A stretch of DNA of 64,000 bases from Azospirillum cavernae (GTDB lineage: Bacteria > Pseudomonadota > Alphaproteobacteria > Azospirillales > Azospirillaceae): assembly GCF_003590795.1 (NCBI RefSeq), contig NZ_QYUL01000001.1, forward strand, positions 2,501 to 66,500, read 5' to 3'. Positions 18,833-26,280 of this stretch are shown piece after piece. Position 1 is the first letter of the stretch; every line of letters begins with the position of its first letter. The notes under the pieces were generated by a model, which was not told the origin of the DNA, did no database searches, and was given only the letters and a program-made list of their open reading frames with translations. Position numbers and translations under genes: made by a program.

Positions 18833-19717
18833 TCATCGGCGGTGCGCCTCGGCCAGGGCCGGGCCGAGAACGCCGCCCGACCGCGCGAGCGCCGCCTTGG
18901 CCTGTTCCAGACTCATGCCGCTGACCAGCAGGACGGCGTGCTTGGCGTCCCCGGCTTCCGCCAGGGCGGCTTCCGCCTGCGTGTCCTTGCAATCGGTTAT
19001 TTGCTGAATGATGGCAATGGCCCGCTGACGTTCCTTGTCGTTTTCCGGGCGCAGATTGACCATCATGTTGCCGTGGACGGCCCCGCAACGGACCATCAGC
19101 GCCGTCGAAAACAGGTTCAACACCACCTTTTGCGCGGTTCCGGCCCCCAGCCGGGTGGAACCGGCGATCACCTCCTCGCCGGTGTCGGTGAGGAGCGGAT
19201 GCTCCACCGATTGGATCAGCGGGCTGTGGGCGACGCTGGACAGGCCGATGGTCAGCGCGCCGCGCGCCCGGCCTTCCTGCACCGCGCTGGTGGTGAAGAC
19301 GCTGGCCCCGCTGGCCGACACGCCGATCACCACGTCCTTGTCGTCGCAGCCGTAATCGAGCATCCGCAGACGTCCGGCGTCGGCATCGTCCTCATGCCCG
19401 CCCGGCATGCCGCGCGAGAAATCCAGGCCGCTCGCCAGCAGGATGACGGTGCGGGCCGAGGGGAAGCCGAAGGTCGCCCGCAGCTCGATCCCGTCCACCG
19501 CCGCCATCGCGCCCGCCGATCCGGCCCCGACATAGAACAGCCGCCCGCCGCGCTTCAGCCGCGTCGCCGCCGCCTCCACCGCCGCGACCAGCGTCGGCAA
19601 AACGGGCAGGCAGGCGGCCACCGCGTGGGATTGGCTGGCCCACAGAGCCTGGACGACCTCCTGCGGTTTCCACTGATCGAGCGTGGAATAACGTGGGGAG
19701 ATCGCCTCGGTGCGCAT
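18833..19717 (-). CDS. murQ: N-acetylmuramic acid 6-phosphate etherase
   Basis: The 294-residue single-SIS-domain enzyme cleaves MurNAc-6-P into GlcNAc-6-P and D-lactate. The start EAISPRYSTLDQW, the sugar-binding LFYVGAGSAGAMAAVDG, the acidic residue in DGIELRATFG, the MPGGHEDDADAG segment, VIGVSASGASVF and GSTRLGAGTAQKVVLN all match the family. AGGGGA lies 7 bases before the ATG at 19717. It is the first gene of the leftward amino-sugar operon, linking peptidoglycan recycling to nagA. Sequence differs somewhat from the E. coli enzyme around the active site, so a related substrate is possible. Confidence 0.9.
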   Translation of the reverse strand: MRTEAISPRYSTLDQWKPQEVVQALWASQSHAVAACLPVLPTLVAAVEAAATRLKRGGRLFYVGAGSAGAMAAVDGIELRATFGFPSARTVILLASGLDFSRGMPGGHEDDADAGRLRMLDYGCDDKDVVIGVSASGASVFTTSAVQEGRARGALTIGLSSVAHSPLIQSVEHPLLTDTGEEVIAGSTRLGAGTAQKVVLNLFSTALMVRCGAVHGNMMVNLRPENDKERQRAIAIIQQITDCKDTQAEAALAEAGDAKHAVLLVSGMSLEQAKAALARSGGVLGPALAEAHRR

Positions 19718-19738
19718 AGGAGTGTCCCCTGCTGGGTC

Positions 19739-19773
19739 ATTGGTATCTGATTGGTCTTATGTTTAGGACCAAT
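19739..19773. promoter_or_regulatory. Candidate NagR/DasR-type operator cluster before murQ
   Basis: ATTGGTAT at 19739-19746 is followed by a perfect dyad ATTGGTC-N10-GACCAAT at 19750-19773. NagR sites in Bacillus read ATTGGTATAGA-type sequence and DasR sites TGGTCTAGACCA, so these half-sites fit the neighbouring GntR regulator. They begin 22 bp upstream of the murQ start. Confidence 0.6.
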
Positions 19774-19848
19774 TTTTCAGACTGTCAACAGGCTTGATTG
19801 TTGGTTATTTCGCTTGTTTCCAAGGCCGCGCAATTTTCTCTATAATCA

Positions 19849-19877
19849 TGATTCACATGATTTTTATCTGTGAATCA
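19849..19877. promoter_or_regulatory. Long dyad in the murQ-transporter intergenic region
   Basis: TGATTCACA-N11-TGTGAATCA is a perfect 9-bp inverted repeat in AT-rich DNA midway between the divergent operons. It differs from the TTGGT half-sites, so it may bind a second regulator. It is not a CRP site, because the TCACA and TGTGA halves are in reverse order. Confidence 0.4.
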
Positions 19878-19958
19878 AACCTGCGTCGTGGGGTGAAAAT
19901 CGCCAGAATGGGCGTTTTCCGCCGCAAAAATTATTGATGGGCAAAAAAATGGTTTCCT

Positions 19959-19977
19959 TTTGGTATTGTTTTGGTAT
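19959..19977 (+). promoter_or_regulatory. Tandem TTTGGTAT half-sites before the sugar transporter
   Basis: Two TTTGGTAT copies lie 11 bp apart, one helical turn, about 105 bp before the binding-protein start. They share TTGGTAT with the site at 19740, so the regulator likely controls both directions. The rest of 19718-20081 is AT-rich control DNA with no gene. Confidence 0.5.
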
Positions 19978-20081
19978 CGTCCTAGTGCAGCCGACGTGGC
20001 CGGGACGGCGTGTCGGCGGGCAGGCCGATGGGTCCTGAACAACCGGCTCAATCGAACAATTCAGACGGGAGGGTACGAACG

Positions 20082-21344
20082 ATGAAGCGCGCTTTGACAA
20101 TGTCGGCTGCGGTGGTGGCGGTGTGCGCAAGCTGGGCGCCGATGGCCCAGGCGGCGAGCAGCCTGGTGATCGAAAGCTGGCGCGCCGATGATCTGGCCAT
20201 CTGGCAGGACAAGATCATCCCCGCCTTTGAAAAGACCCACCCCGACATCAAGGTGACGTTCGCGCCGACCGCGCCGAAGGAATACAACGCCGCCCTGAAC
20301 GCCAAGCTGGAATCCGGCACCGCCGGCGACATCGTCACCTGCCGCCCGTTCGACGCCTCGCTGGAGCAGTTCACCAAGGGCCGCCTGGCCCCGCTGAACG
20401 ATCTGCCGGGCATGAACAACTTCAGCGCCGCCGCCAAGCTGGCCTGGAGCACCGACGACGGCAAGACCGCCTTCTGCGTGCCGATGGCCTCCGTGCTGCA
20501 TGGCTTCCTCTACAACAAGGAGGCCTTCGACAAGCTGGGCCTGAAGGAGCCGAAGACGGAAGACGAGCTGTTCGCCGCGCTGGACAAAATCAAGAAGGAC
20601 GGGACCTACGTCCCGATGGCCATGGGCACCGCCGACCAGTGGGAAGCGGCCACCACCGGCTATCAGAACATCGGCCCGAATTATTGGAAGGGTGAAGAGG
20701 GCCGCAACGCCGTCATCCAGGGCACGCAAAAACTGTCGGAAGGCGGCTGGCTGGAAACCCTGCGCACGCTGGCCAAATGGGCGCCCTATCTGGGCGACGG
20801 CTACAAGGCGCAATCCTACGCCGACAGCCAGAACATCTTCACGCTGGGCCGCGCGGCGATCTATCCCGGCGGGTCGTGGGAAATCTCGGGCTTCAACGCT
20901 CAGGCCACCTTCAAGATGGGGGCCTTCCCGCCGCCGGTGCGCAAGGTCGGCGACACCTGCTACATCTCCGACCATCCCGACATCGCGATGGGCGTGAACA
21001 CCAAGAGCAAGAATCAGGACGCCGCCAAGAAGTTCCTGACCTGGGTCACGACCCCGGACTTCGCCAAGATTTACGCCAACGCGCTGCCGGGCTTCTTCAG
21101 CCTGCAAACCGCGCCGGTGGCGGTGGACGATCCGTTGGCGCAGACCTTCGTCGGCTGGCGCAACGGCTGCAAGTCCACCATCCGCTCGACCTATCAGATC
21201 CTGTCGCGCGGCGCGAAGCCGAACCTGGAAGACGCCACCTGGGGCGCGTCGGCCAACGTCATCAACGGCAGCGAAACCCCGGAAAAGGCGGCGGAGCGTC
21301 TCCAGGCCGCTTTGGCCAACTGGTACAAGCCGCAGCAGAAGTAA
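20082..21344 (+). CDS. CUT1 sugar ABC transporter substrate-binding protein
   Basis: The 420-residue periplasmic protein has a signal peptide ending APMAQA and a type 1 solute-binding fold of the maltose-binding class, with SLVIESWRADD at the start, the hinge segment GTAGDIVTCRPFDA, and GGSWEISGFN later. GGGAGGG lies 8 bases before the ATG at 20082. It is first in an operon with two permeases and an ATPase, divergent from murQ. Context with nagA, nagB-II, murQ and a BadF kinase suggests an amino sugar such as GlcNAc, chitobiose or MurNAc as ligand; the sequence alone does not decide. Confidence 0.93.
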   Translation: MKRALTMSAAVVAVCASWAPMAQAASSLVIESWRADDLAIWQDKIIPAFEKTHPDIKVTFAPTAPKEYNAALNAKLESGTAGDIVTCRPFDASLEQFTKGRLAPLNDLPGMNNFSAAAKLAWSTDDGKTAFCVPMASVLHGFLYNKEAFDKLGLKEPKTEDELFAALDKIKKDGTYVPMAMGTADQWEAATTGYQNIGPNYWKGEEGRNAVIQGTQKLSEGGWLETLRTLAKWAPYLGDGYKAQSYADSQNIFTLGRAAIYPGGSWEISGFNAQATFKMGAFPPPVRKVGDTCYISDHPDIAMGVNTKSKNQDAAKKFLTWVTTPDFAKIYANALPGFFSLQTAPVAVDDPLAQTFVGWRNGCKSTIRSTYQILSRGAKPNLEDATWGASANVINGSETPEKAAERLQAALANWYKPQQK

Positions 21345-21370
21345 GCCGTTCCCATCATTGACCGTCATCC

Positions 21371-21390
21371 GGGCCGCGTTCGCGCGGCCC
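21371..21390 (+). other. UUCG-loop hairpin between binding-protein and permease genes
   Basis: GGGCCGCG-TTCG-CGCGGCCC is a perfect 8-bp stem capped by the very stable UUCG tetraloop, 26 bp after the binding-protein stop. No T tract follows. Such hairpins in ABC operons often stabilise the upstream mRNA so more binding protein than permease is made. Confidence 0.65.
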
Positions 21391-21417
21391 GGACTCCTCC
21401 GATCGAAAGGGTATGCC

Positions 21418-22347
21418 GTGGCGACGTCGGCACAGCGCAAACCAATCCGCTGGCACATTGGGGTGTTGCTGGCGCCCGCGATTCTCATCTACACGGTCAT
21501 CATGCTGCTGCCGGTCTTCGACAGCCTGCGCCTCTCGCTCTACGGCAAGGGACCGGACGGCGAGGCGGTGTTCGTCGGTCTGGCCAATTACACCACCCTG
21601 CTGACCGACAGCTATTGGCAGGGGCCGTTCTGGAACGCGTTGTGGAACAACACGCTGTTCTTCATCATCCACATGCTGGTCCAGAACCCCATCGGCATAT
21701 TGCTGGCGGCGCTGTTGTCGCTGGGCAAGCTGCCGGGGCGCGAGTTCTACCGCACGGCGCTGTTTTTGCCGACCATGCTGTCCTTCGTCATCGTCGGCTT
21801 CGTCTGGAAATTGATCCTCAGCCCGGCCTGGGGCGTGTCGAAGACGCTGCTGGGATCGGTCGGCCTGGGATCCTGGTTCGGGCCGTGGCTGGGCCAACCC
21901 GACACCGCGCTTGTCACGCTGGCGCTGATTTCGGTCTGGCAGTTCATCGGCCTGCCGATGATGCTGATCTACGCCGCGATGATCGCCATCCCCGACGAGC
22001 TGCTGGAGGCGGCCTCCTGCGACGGGGTGACGGGGATCACCCAGTTTTTCAAAATCAAGCTGCCGCTGATCTGGCCGTCCATCGGCGTGGTCTCGATCCT
22101 GACCTTCGTCGGCAATTTCAACGCCTTTGACCTGATTTACGTGAGCCAAGGGGCGCTGGCCGGGCCGAATTTCTCCACCGACATTCTGGGAACGCTGCTC
22201 TACCGCACCTTCTTCGGCAACCAGTTGCAATCCGGCGACCCCTTCATGGGGGCGACCATCGCCGGGGCCATGTTCCTCATCATCCTCGGCGGCGTCTGCG
22301 TCTATCTTTATGGCGTGCAGCGTCGGCTTGCCTATTATCAAATGTAA
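21418..22347 (+). CDS. CUT1 sugar ABC transporter permease (MalF-like)
   Basis: The 309-residue inner-membrane protein has about six transmembrane helices, starting HIGVLLAPAILIYTVIMLLPV. The cytoplasmic EAA loop reads DELLEAASCDGVTGITQFFKIKLP, which docks on the ATPase. I chose the GTG at 21418 because GAAAGGG precedes it by 6 bases; a TTG at 21358 would put the UUCG hairpin inside the gene. It is the second gene of the transporter operon and its stop overlaps the Shine-Dalgarno of the next permease. Confidence 0.93.
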   Translation: MATSAQRKPIRWHIGVLLAPAILIYTVIMLLPVFDSLRLSLYGKGPDGEAVFVGLANYTTLLTDSYWQGPFWNALWNNTLFFIIHMLVQNPIGILLAALLSLGKLPGREFYRTALFLPTMLSFVIVGFVWKLILSPAWGVSKTLLGSVGLGSWFGPWLGQPDTALVTLALISVWQFIGLPMMLIYAAMIAIPDELLEAASCDGVTGITQFFKIKLPLIWPSIGVVSILTFVGNFNAFDLIYVSQGALAGPNFSTDILGTLLYRTFFGNQLQSGDPFMGATIAGAMFLIILGGVCVYLYGVQRRLAYYQM

Positions 22348-22358
22348 GGACTCCGGCC

Positions 22359-23204
22359 ATGACGCAGACGATTGCGCGCCGTTTCCAGATCTCCACCCTG
22401 GCCGCCCATCTGGTTCTCATCGGCTTCACCCTGCTGGCGCTGGCGCCGACGCTGCTGGTGGTGATGAACTCCTTCAAGCCGCGCAAGGAGATCTTCGGCG
22501 CGCCGCTGGCGTTGCCCTCCTTCGAGACGATCACGCTGATCGGCTACGACACGGTTCTGAAGCGCGGCGACATCCTGCATTATTTCCAGAACAGCCTGAT
22601 CGTCACCGTCTGCGCGCTGTTCTTCATCATCCTGTTCGGCGCGATGGCGGCCTTCGCCCTGTCGGAATACCGCTTTCCCGGCAACCGGCTGATCGGCCTG
22701 TTCCTGGTGATGGGCATCATGGTGCCGATCCGGCTGGGCACGGTCGGCATTCTCAAGATGATGGTCTCGCTGGGGCTGGCCAACACGCTGTTCGCGCTGA
22801 TCCTGGTCTACACGGCCCAAGGCCTGCCGATGGCGGTCTTCGTGATGTCGGAGTTCATGCGGCAGGTGTCCGACGATCTGAAGAACGCGGCGCGCGTCGA
22901 TGGCTTGTCGGAATACACCATCCTGTTCCGGCTGGTTCTGCCGGTGGTGCGCCCGGCCATCGCCACCATCGCGGTGTTCACCATGGTGCCGATCTGGAAC
23001 GATCTGTGGTTCCCGCTGGTGCTGGCGCCGGGCGAAAGCACGCGGACGATGACCTTGGGCGCGCAATCCTTCATCGGTCAGTTCATCACGGATTGGAACG
23101 CCGTTCTGGCGGCGCTGACCCTGGCCATCGTGCCGATGCTGATCCTGTATCTGATGTTTTCCCGCCAGTTGATCCGGGGCATCACCGCTGGCGCGGTGAA
23201 GTGA
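22359..23204 (+). CDS. CUT1 sugar ABC transporter permease (MalG-like)
   Basis: The 281-residue protein has six predicted membrane helices and the EAA loop DDLKNAARVDGLSEYTILFRLVLP. The periplasmic face and short C-terminus match MalG-type partners of MalF. AAGGA sits 8 bases before the ATG. It pairs with the preceding permease to form the sugar channel. Confidence 0.94.
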   Translation: MTQTIARRFQISTLAAHLVLIGFTLLALAPTLLVVMNSFKPRKEIFGAPLALPSFETITLIGYDTVLKRGDILHYFQNSLIVTVCALFFIILFGAMAAFALSEYRFPGNRLIGLFLVMGIMVPIRLGTVGILKMMVSLGLANTLFALILVYTAQGLPMAVFVMSEFMRQVSDDLKNAARVDGLSEYTILFRLVLPVVRPAIATIAVFTMVPIWNDLWFPLVLAPGESTRTMTLGAQSFIGQFITDWNAVLAALTLAIVPMLILYLMFSRQLIRGITAGAVK

Positions 23205-23242
23205 ACGAACGCTCGACGCGGCACGGGACTTGAGAGGAAACC

Positions 23243-24343
23243 ATGGGCAAACTCGTTCTCGAAGGCATTTCCAAGCGCTTCGGCGCCGTCGAGGTTCTGA
23301 AGACCGTCGATCTCGACGTCGCCGACGGCGAATTCATCGTCATCGTCGGCCCGTCGGGCTGCGGCAAATCCACCCTGCTGCGCATCATCGCGGGCCTGAG
23401 CGACCAATCCACCGGCACGGTGCTGATCGGCGGGCAGGACGTCAGCAGCCTGCCGCCGTCCAAGCGCGGCATCGCCATGGTGTTCCAGAGCTACGCCCTG
23501 TACCCGCATTTGACGGTGGAAGGCAACCTGACGCTGGGGCTGAAGCAGGCCCGCACCGCCGCGTCGCTGATCGCCGAGCGGGTGGCCGAGGCGGTGCGCA
23601 TCCTGGCGCTGGAACCCTTCCTGAAGCGCCGCCCCGGCGAATTGTCGGGCGGGCAGCGTCAGCGCGTCGCCATTGGCCGCGCCATCGTCCGCCATCCCGA
23701 GGTGTTCCTGTTCGACGAGCCTTTGTCCAACCTGGACGCCGCCCTGCGCAACCAGGTGCGGGCGGAAATCGCCGATCTGCACCGGCGGCTGGGCGCGACC
23801 ATGGTCTATGTCACCCACGATCAGGTCGAGGCGATGACGCTGGCCGACCGCATCATCGTGATGAACGGCGGCATCGTGCAGCAGATCGGCACGCCGTCGG
23901 ACCTCTACCGCCGCCCGGCCAACGCCTTCGTCGCCACCTTCATCGGCTCGCCTGGCATGAACATGGTTCCGGGGGTGGCCGCTGGCGGGGTGTTGACGCT
24001 GGCCGGGTCTGGCCGTCTGCCCTGCACCGCCGCCGCGAACGGGGCCGTCACCGCCGGGATCCGCCCGAACGGCTTCGAGGTGCTGCCCGCCGGAAACGAC
24101 GGGTTGGCCGGAACGCTGATCGGGTCGGAGTATCTGGGGGCCGAGAGTTTCTTGCGCGTCCGTCTGACCGATGGCACGGTCGTCACCGTTCATGAACACC
24201 CCGACCATGGGTGGCTCATCGACCAGCCGGTGACGCTGCGGCTGCGTCCGTGCAATCTGCATCTGTTCGACGCGGAAAGCGGCTTGCGGATCGCCGAGGG
24301 GCCGGACGCCGCCCCGCAGCCCGTCGCCGCGCGGGTCGCCTGA
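23243..24343 (+). CDS. Sugar ABC transporter ATP-binding protein (MsmK/UgpC type)
   Basis: The 366-residue ATPase has Walker A GPSGCGKST, Q-loop in MVFQSYALYP, signature LSGGQRQRVAIGRA, Walker B VFLFDEPLSNLD and the switch His in YVTHDQVEAM. A C-terminal OB-type TOBE region (about 250-350) is typical of MalK/MsmK/UgpC proteins. It energises the two permeases upstream, in the order usual for CUT1 operons. Confidence 0.95.
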   Translation: MGKLVLEGISKRFGAVEVLKTVDLDVADGEFIVIVGPSGCGKSTLLRIIAGLSDQSTGTVLIGGQDVSSLPPSKRGIAMVFQSYALYPHLTVEGNLTLGLKQARTAASLIAERVAEAVRILALEPFLKRRPGELSGGQRQRVAIGRAIVRHPEVFLFDEPLSNLDAALRNQVRAEIADLHRRLGATMVYVTHDQVEAMTLADRIIVMNGGIVQQIGTPSDLYRRPANAFVATFIGSPGMNMVPGVAAGGVLTLAGSGRLPCTAAANGAVTAGIRPNGFEVLPAGNDGLAGTLIGSEYLGAESFLRVRLTDGTVVTVHEHPDHGWLIDQPVTLRLRPCNLHLFDAESGLRIAEGPDAAPQPVAARVA

Positions 24344-24379
24344 GCGATCCTGCGGGCCTTCGCAAAGGACCAGCGCGCC

Positions 24380-25237
24380 ATGACCACCCCTGTTCCGCTT
24401 GAGTCCCTGGGCGGCGAGGCCGTTCCGGTCCTCGTCATCGCCGCCCGCGACGGCGCGCGCTTGGCCTTTTCGCCGCAGGGCGGGACCATCTGCCAATGGT
24501 GGGGGGCGGATGGCGCGGAGCGGCTCTATCTCAGCCCGACCAACCCGTGGGCGGCGACGGACGCCATTCGCGGCGGCGTGCCGGTGATCTTCCCGCAATT
24601 CGCCGCCCGTGGCCCGCTGCCCAAACACGGTTTCGCCCGCGCCGCCCGGTGGAGCGTGGCCGGGCAGGGACTGGACGAGGCCGACGGCTGGGGTTGGGTG
24701 ACGCTCACCTTTTCCGACTCGCCGGAGACGCTTGCGGTCTGGCCGCACCGCTTCCGTTTGGAGCTGACCGCGCGCTTCGACACCAACCATCTGTCGATCC
24801 GCCTGGACGTCACGAACGCGGGGGAGGAGGCCTTCGCCTTCACCACCGCTCTGCACAGCTATCTGAGCGCCGACGTGACCGACCGGGTGTCGGGCCTGGC
24901 CGGGTTGGAGTTGATCGACAGCGCCGACGGCGACCGCCGCTTGCGCGCGGGCGACGCGCCAATCCCGCTCGACGCCCCCATCGACCGGATTTTCCTGAAC
25001 GCCGAACGCCCGATCACGCTGGAGCGGGCGGCGTCCGTCCTGCGGATCGAACAGAGCGGATTTTGCGACGCCGTGGTGTGGAAGCCCGCCGCCGCCGACC
25101 GGCTGCCCGCCCTGCCGCCTGACGGCCACAGCCGTTTCGTTTGCGTCGAGGCGGCGGTGATCGGCGCGCCGGCGTCCCTTGCCCCCAACCAACGCTGGAG
25201 CGGGACGCAAACATTGCGGGCGCTTCCGCTTTCATGA
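24380..25237 (+). CDS. Aldose 1-epimerase family, D-hexose-6-phosphate mutarotase-like
   Basis: The 285-residue protein is of the galactose mutarotase superfamily, YeaD branch: GGTICQWWGADG near the start, GGVPVIFPQFA with the KHGFARAARW motif (catalytic His), and late HSYLSADV (second His) and the Glu in FVCVEAAV. It would interconvert alpha and beta forms of hexose-6-phosphates. It sits between the transporter ATPase and the kinase, so it likely serves the phosphorylated sugar made in this pathway. AAAGGA precedes the ATG. Confidence 0.85.
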   Translation: MTTPVPLESLGGEAVPVLVIAARDGARLAFSPQGGTICQWWGADGAERLYLSPTNPWAATDAIRGGVPVIFPQFAARGPLPKHGFARAARWSVAGQGLDEADGWGWVTLTFSDSPETLAVWPHRFRLELTARFDTNHLSIRLDVTNAGEEAFAFTTALHSYLSADVTDRVSGLAGLELIDSADGDRRLRAGDAPIPLDAPIDRIFLNAERPITLERAASVLRIEQSGFCDAVVWKPAAADRLPALPPDGHSRFVCVEAAVIGAPASLAPNQRWSGTQTLRALPLS

Positions 25238-25266
25238 CGCAGTCTGTGTGAGGAGACGTGGTTCCC

Positions 25267-26157
25267 ATGACGTCCGCTGTCTATTTCTGTGTCGATGGCG
25301 GCGGTACGCGCAGCCGTGGCCGCCTGACCGACGCCGATGGCGTGACGCTGGCCAGCGCCGTCGATGGCCCGTGCAACCCCAACACCGATTGCGCGCGCGC
25401 GGTCGCCAGCGTGATGGCGCTGTGGCGGCGCTGCGCCAGCGACGCCGGGCATGACCCGGAGGATCGGGCGGGAATCACGCTGGCCATCGGGTCGGCGGGG
25501 TTGAACGTGATGCGCTCCCGCGCCGCCTTTGTCGCCGCCTGCCCACCCTTTGGCCGCATCCTGCCGATCAACGACGGCTACGCCGCGCTGATTGGCGCGG
25601 GCGCGGGCAAGCCCTGCGGCATGGTGGCGGTGGGAACCGGGGTGACGGCGCGCCGCCTGCTGCCCGACGGAACCAACTTCTTCCGCGATGGCTGGGGCTG
25701 GACGGTCGGGGATCGCGGCGGCGGGGCCTGGATCGGGCTGGAAGCCTTCCGCCACGCGCTGGCGGTCAAGGACACGGTCGCCCCGCCCTGGCCGCTCGCC
25801 GAATCGCTGATCGCCACCCTCTGCGGGTCGGAGTCGCTCGACGATCTTCTGGCCAACCCCAACCCGGAACGGATGGCCAGCCTGACGCCCTTCGTGCTGG
25901 CGGCGGCGGACGCGGGCGATTCCGTGGCGCTGGGCATCCGCGACCGCGCGGTCGATCATCTGGTCGCCCTGGCCCGCGCGCTGACGCTGACCGATGACGA
26001 CACGCTCTATTTCTCCGGCGGTTTGGCCGTGCCCTTGTGGCCGTTCCTGGTCGAACGCCTGGGCCGCCCCATCGCCGAACCGCTGGCCGACGCCATGACC
26101 GGGGCTTATCTTGTGGCCTCGGGCCGCGCCCCGGCGGAGGTCGAGGTTGCGGCGTAG
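25267..26157 (+). CDS. BadF/BadG-type sugar kinase, probable N-acetylglucosamine kinase
   Basis: The 296-residue protein belongs to the BadF/BadG/BcrA/BcrD ATPase family (ASKHA fold) that includes NAGK-type N-acetylhexosamine kinases. Phosphate-1 loop FCVDGGGTRSRG is at the N-terminus, the phosphate-2 GMVAVGTGVTAR and GWGWTVGDRGGGAWIG are central, and LYFSGGLAVPLW carries the adenosine motif. It would phosphorylate the imported amino sugar (GlcNAc or MurNAc) to feed nagA or murQ. The ATG at 25267 is preferred over a GTG at 25258 because AGGAG is too close to the latter. Confidence 0.88.
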   Translation: MTSAVYFCVDGGGTRSRGRLTDADGVTLASAVDGPCNPNTDCARAVASVMALWRRCASDAGHDPEDRAGITLAIGSAGLNVMRSRAAFVAACPPFGRILPINDGYAALIGAGAGKPCGMVAVGTGVTARRLLPDGTNFFRDGWGWTVGDRGGGAWIGLEAFRHALAVKDTVAPPWPLAESLIATLCGSESLDDLLANPNPERMASLTPFVLAAADAGDSVALGIRDRAVDHLVALARALTLTDDDTLYFSGGLAVPLWPFLVERLGRPIAEPLADAMTGAYLVASGRAPAEVEVAA

Positions 26158-26280
26158 AAAGGCTGAAAAGCCTGCCCGTGAGTCACGAAACCGCAAAGAT
26201 GGTCTGCTACAACCACATCTTGAGCCATCGGGTTTCGGCGCGCGACGGGCGCGCGCAACACAGCGGGCGGCGGTCTTTCA

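Noticed and set aside
19849..19877. CRP-type site
   Set aside because: The TCACA and TGTGA halves are in the reverse order of a CRP site and spaced 11 bp apart.
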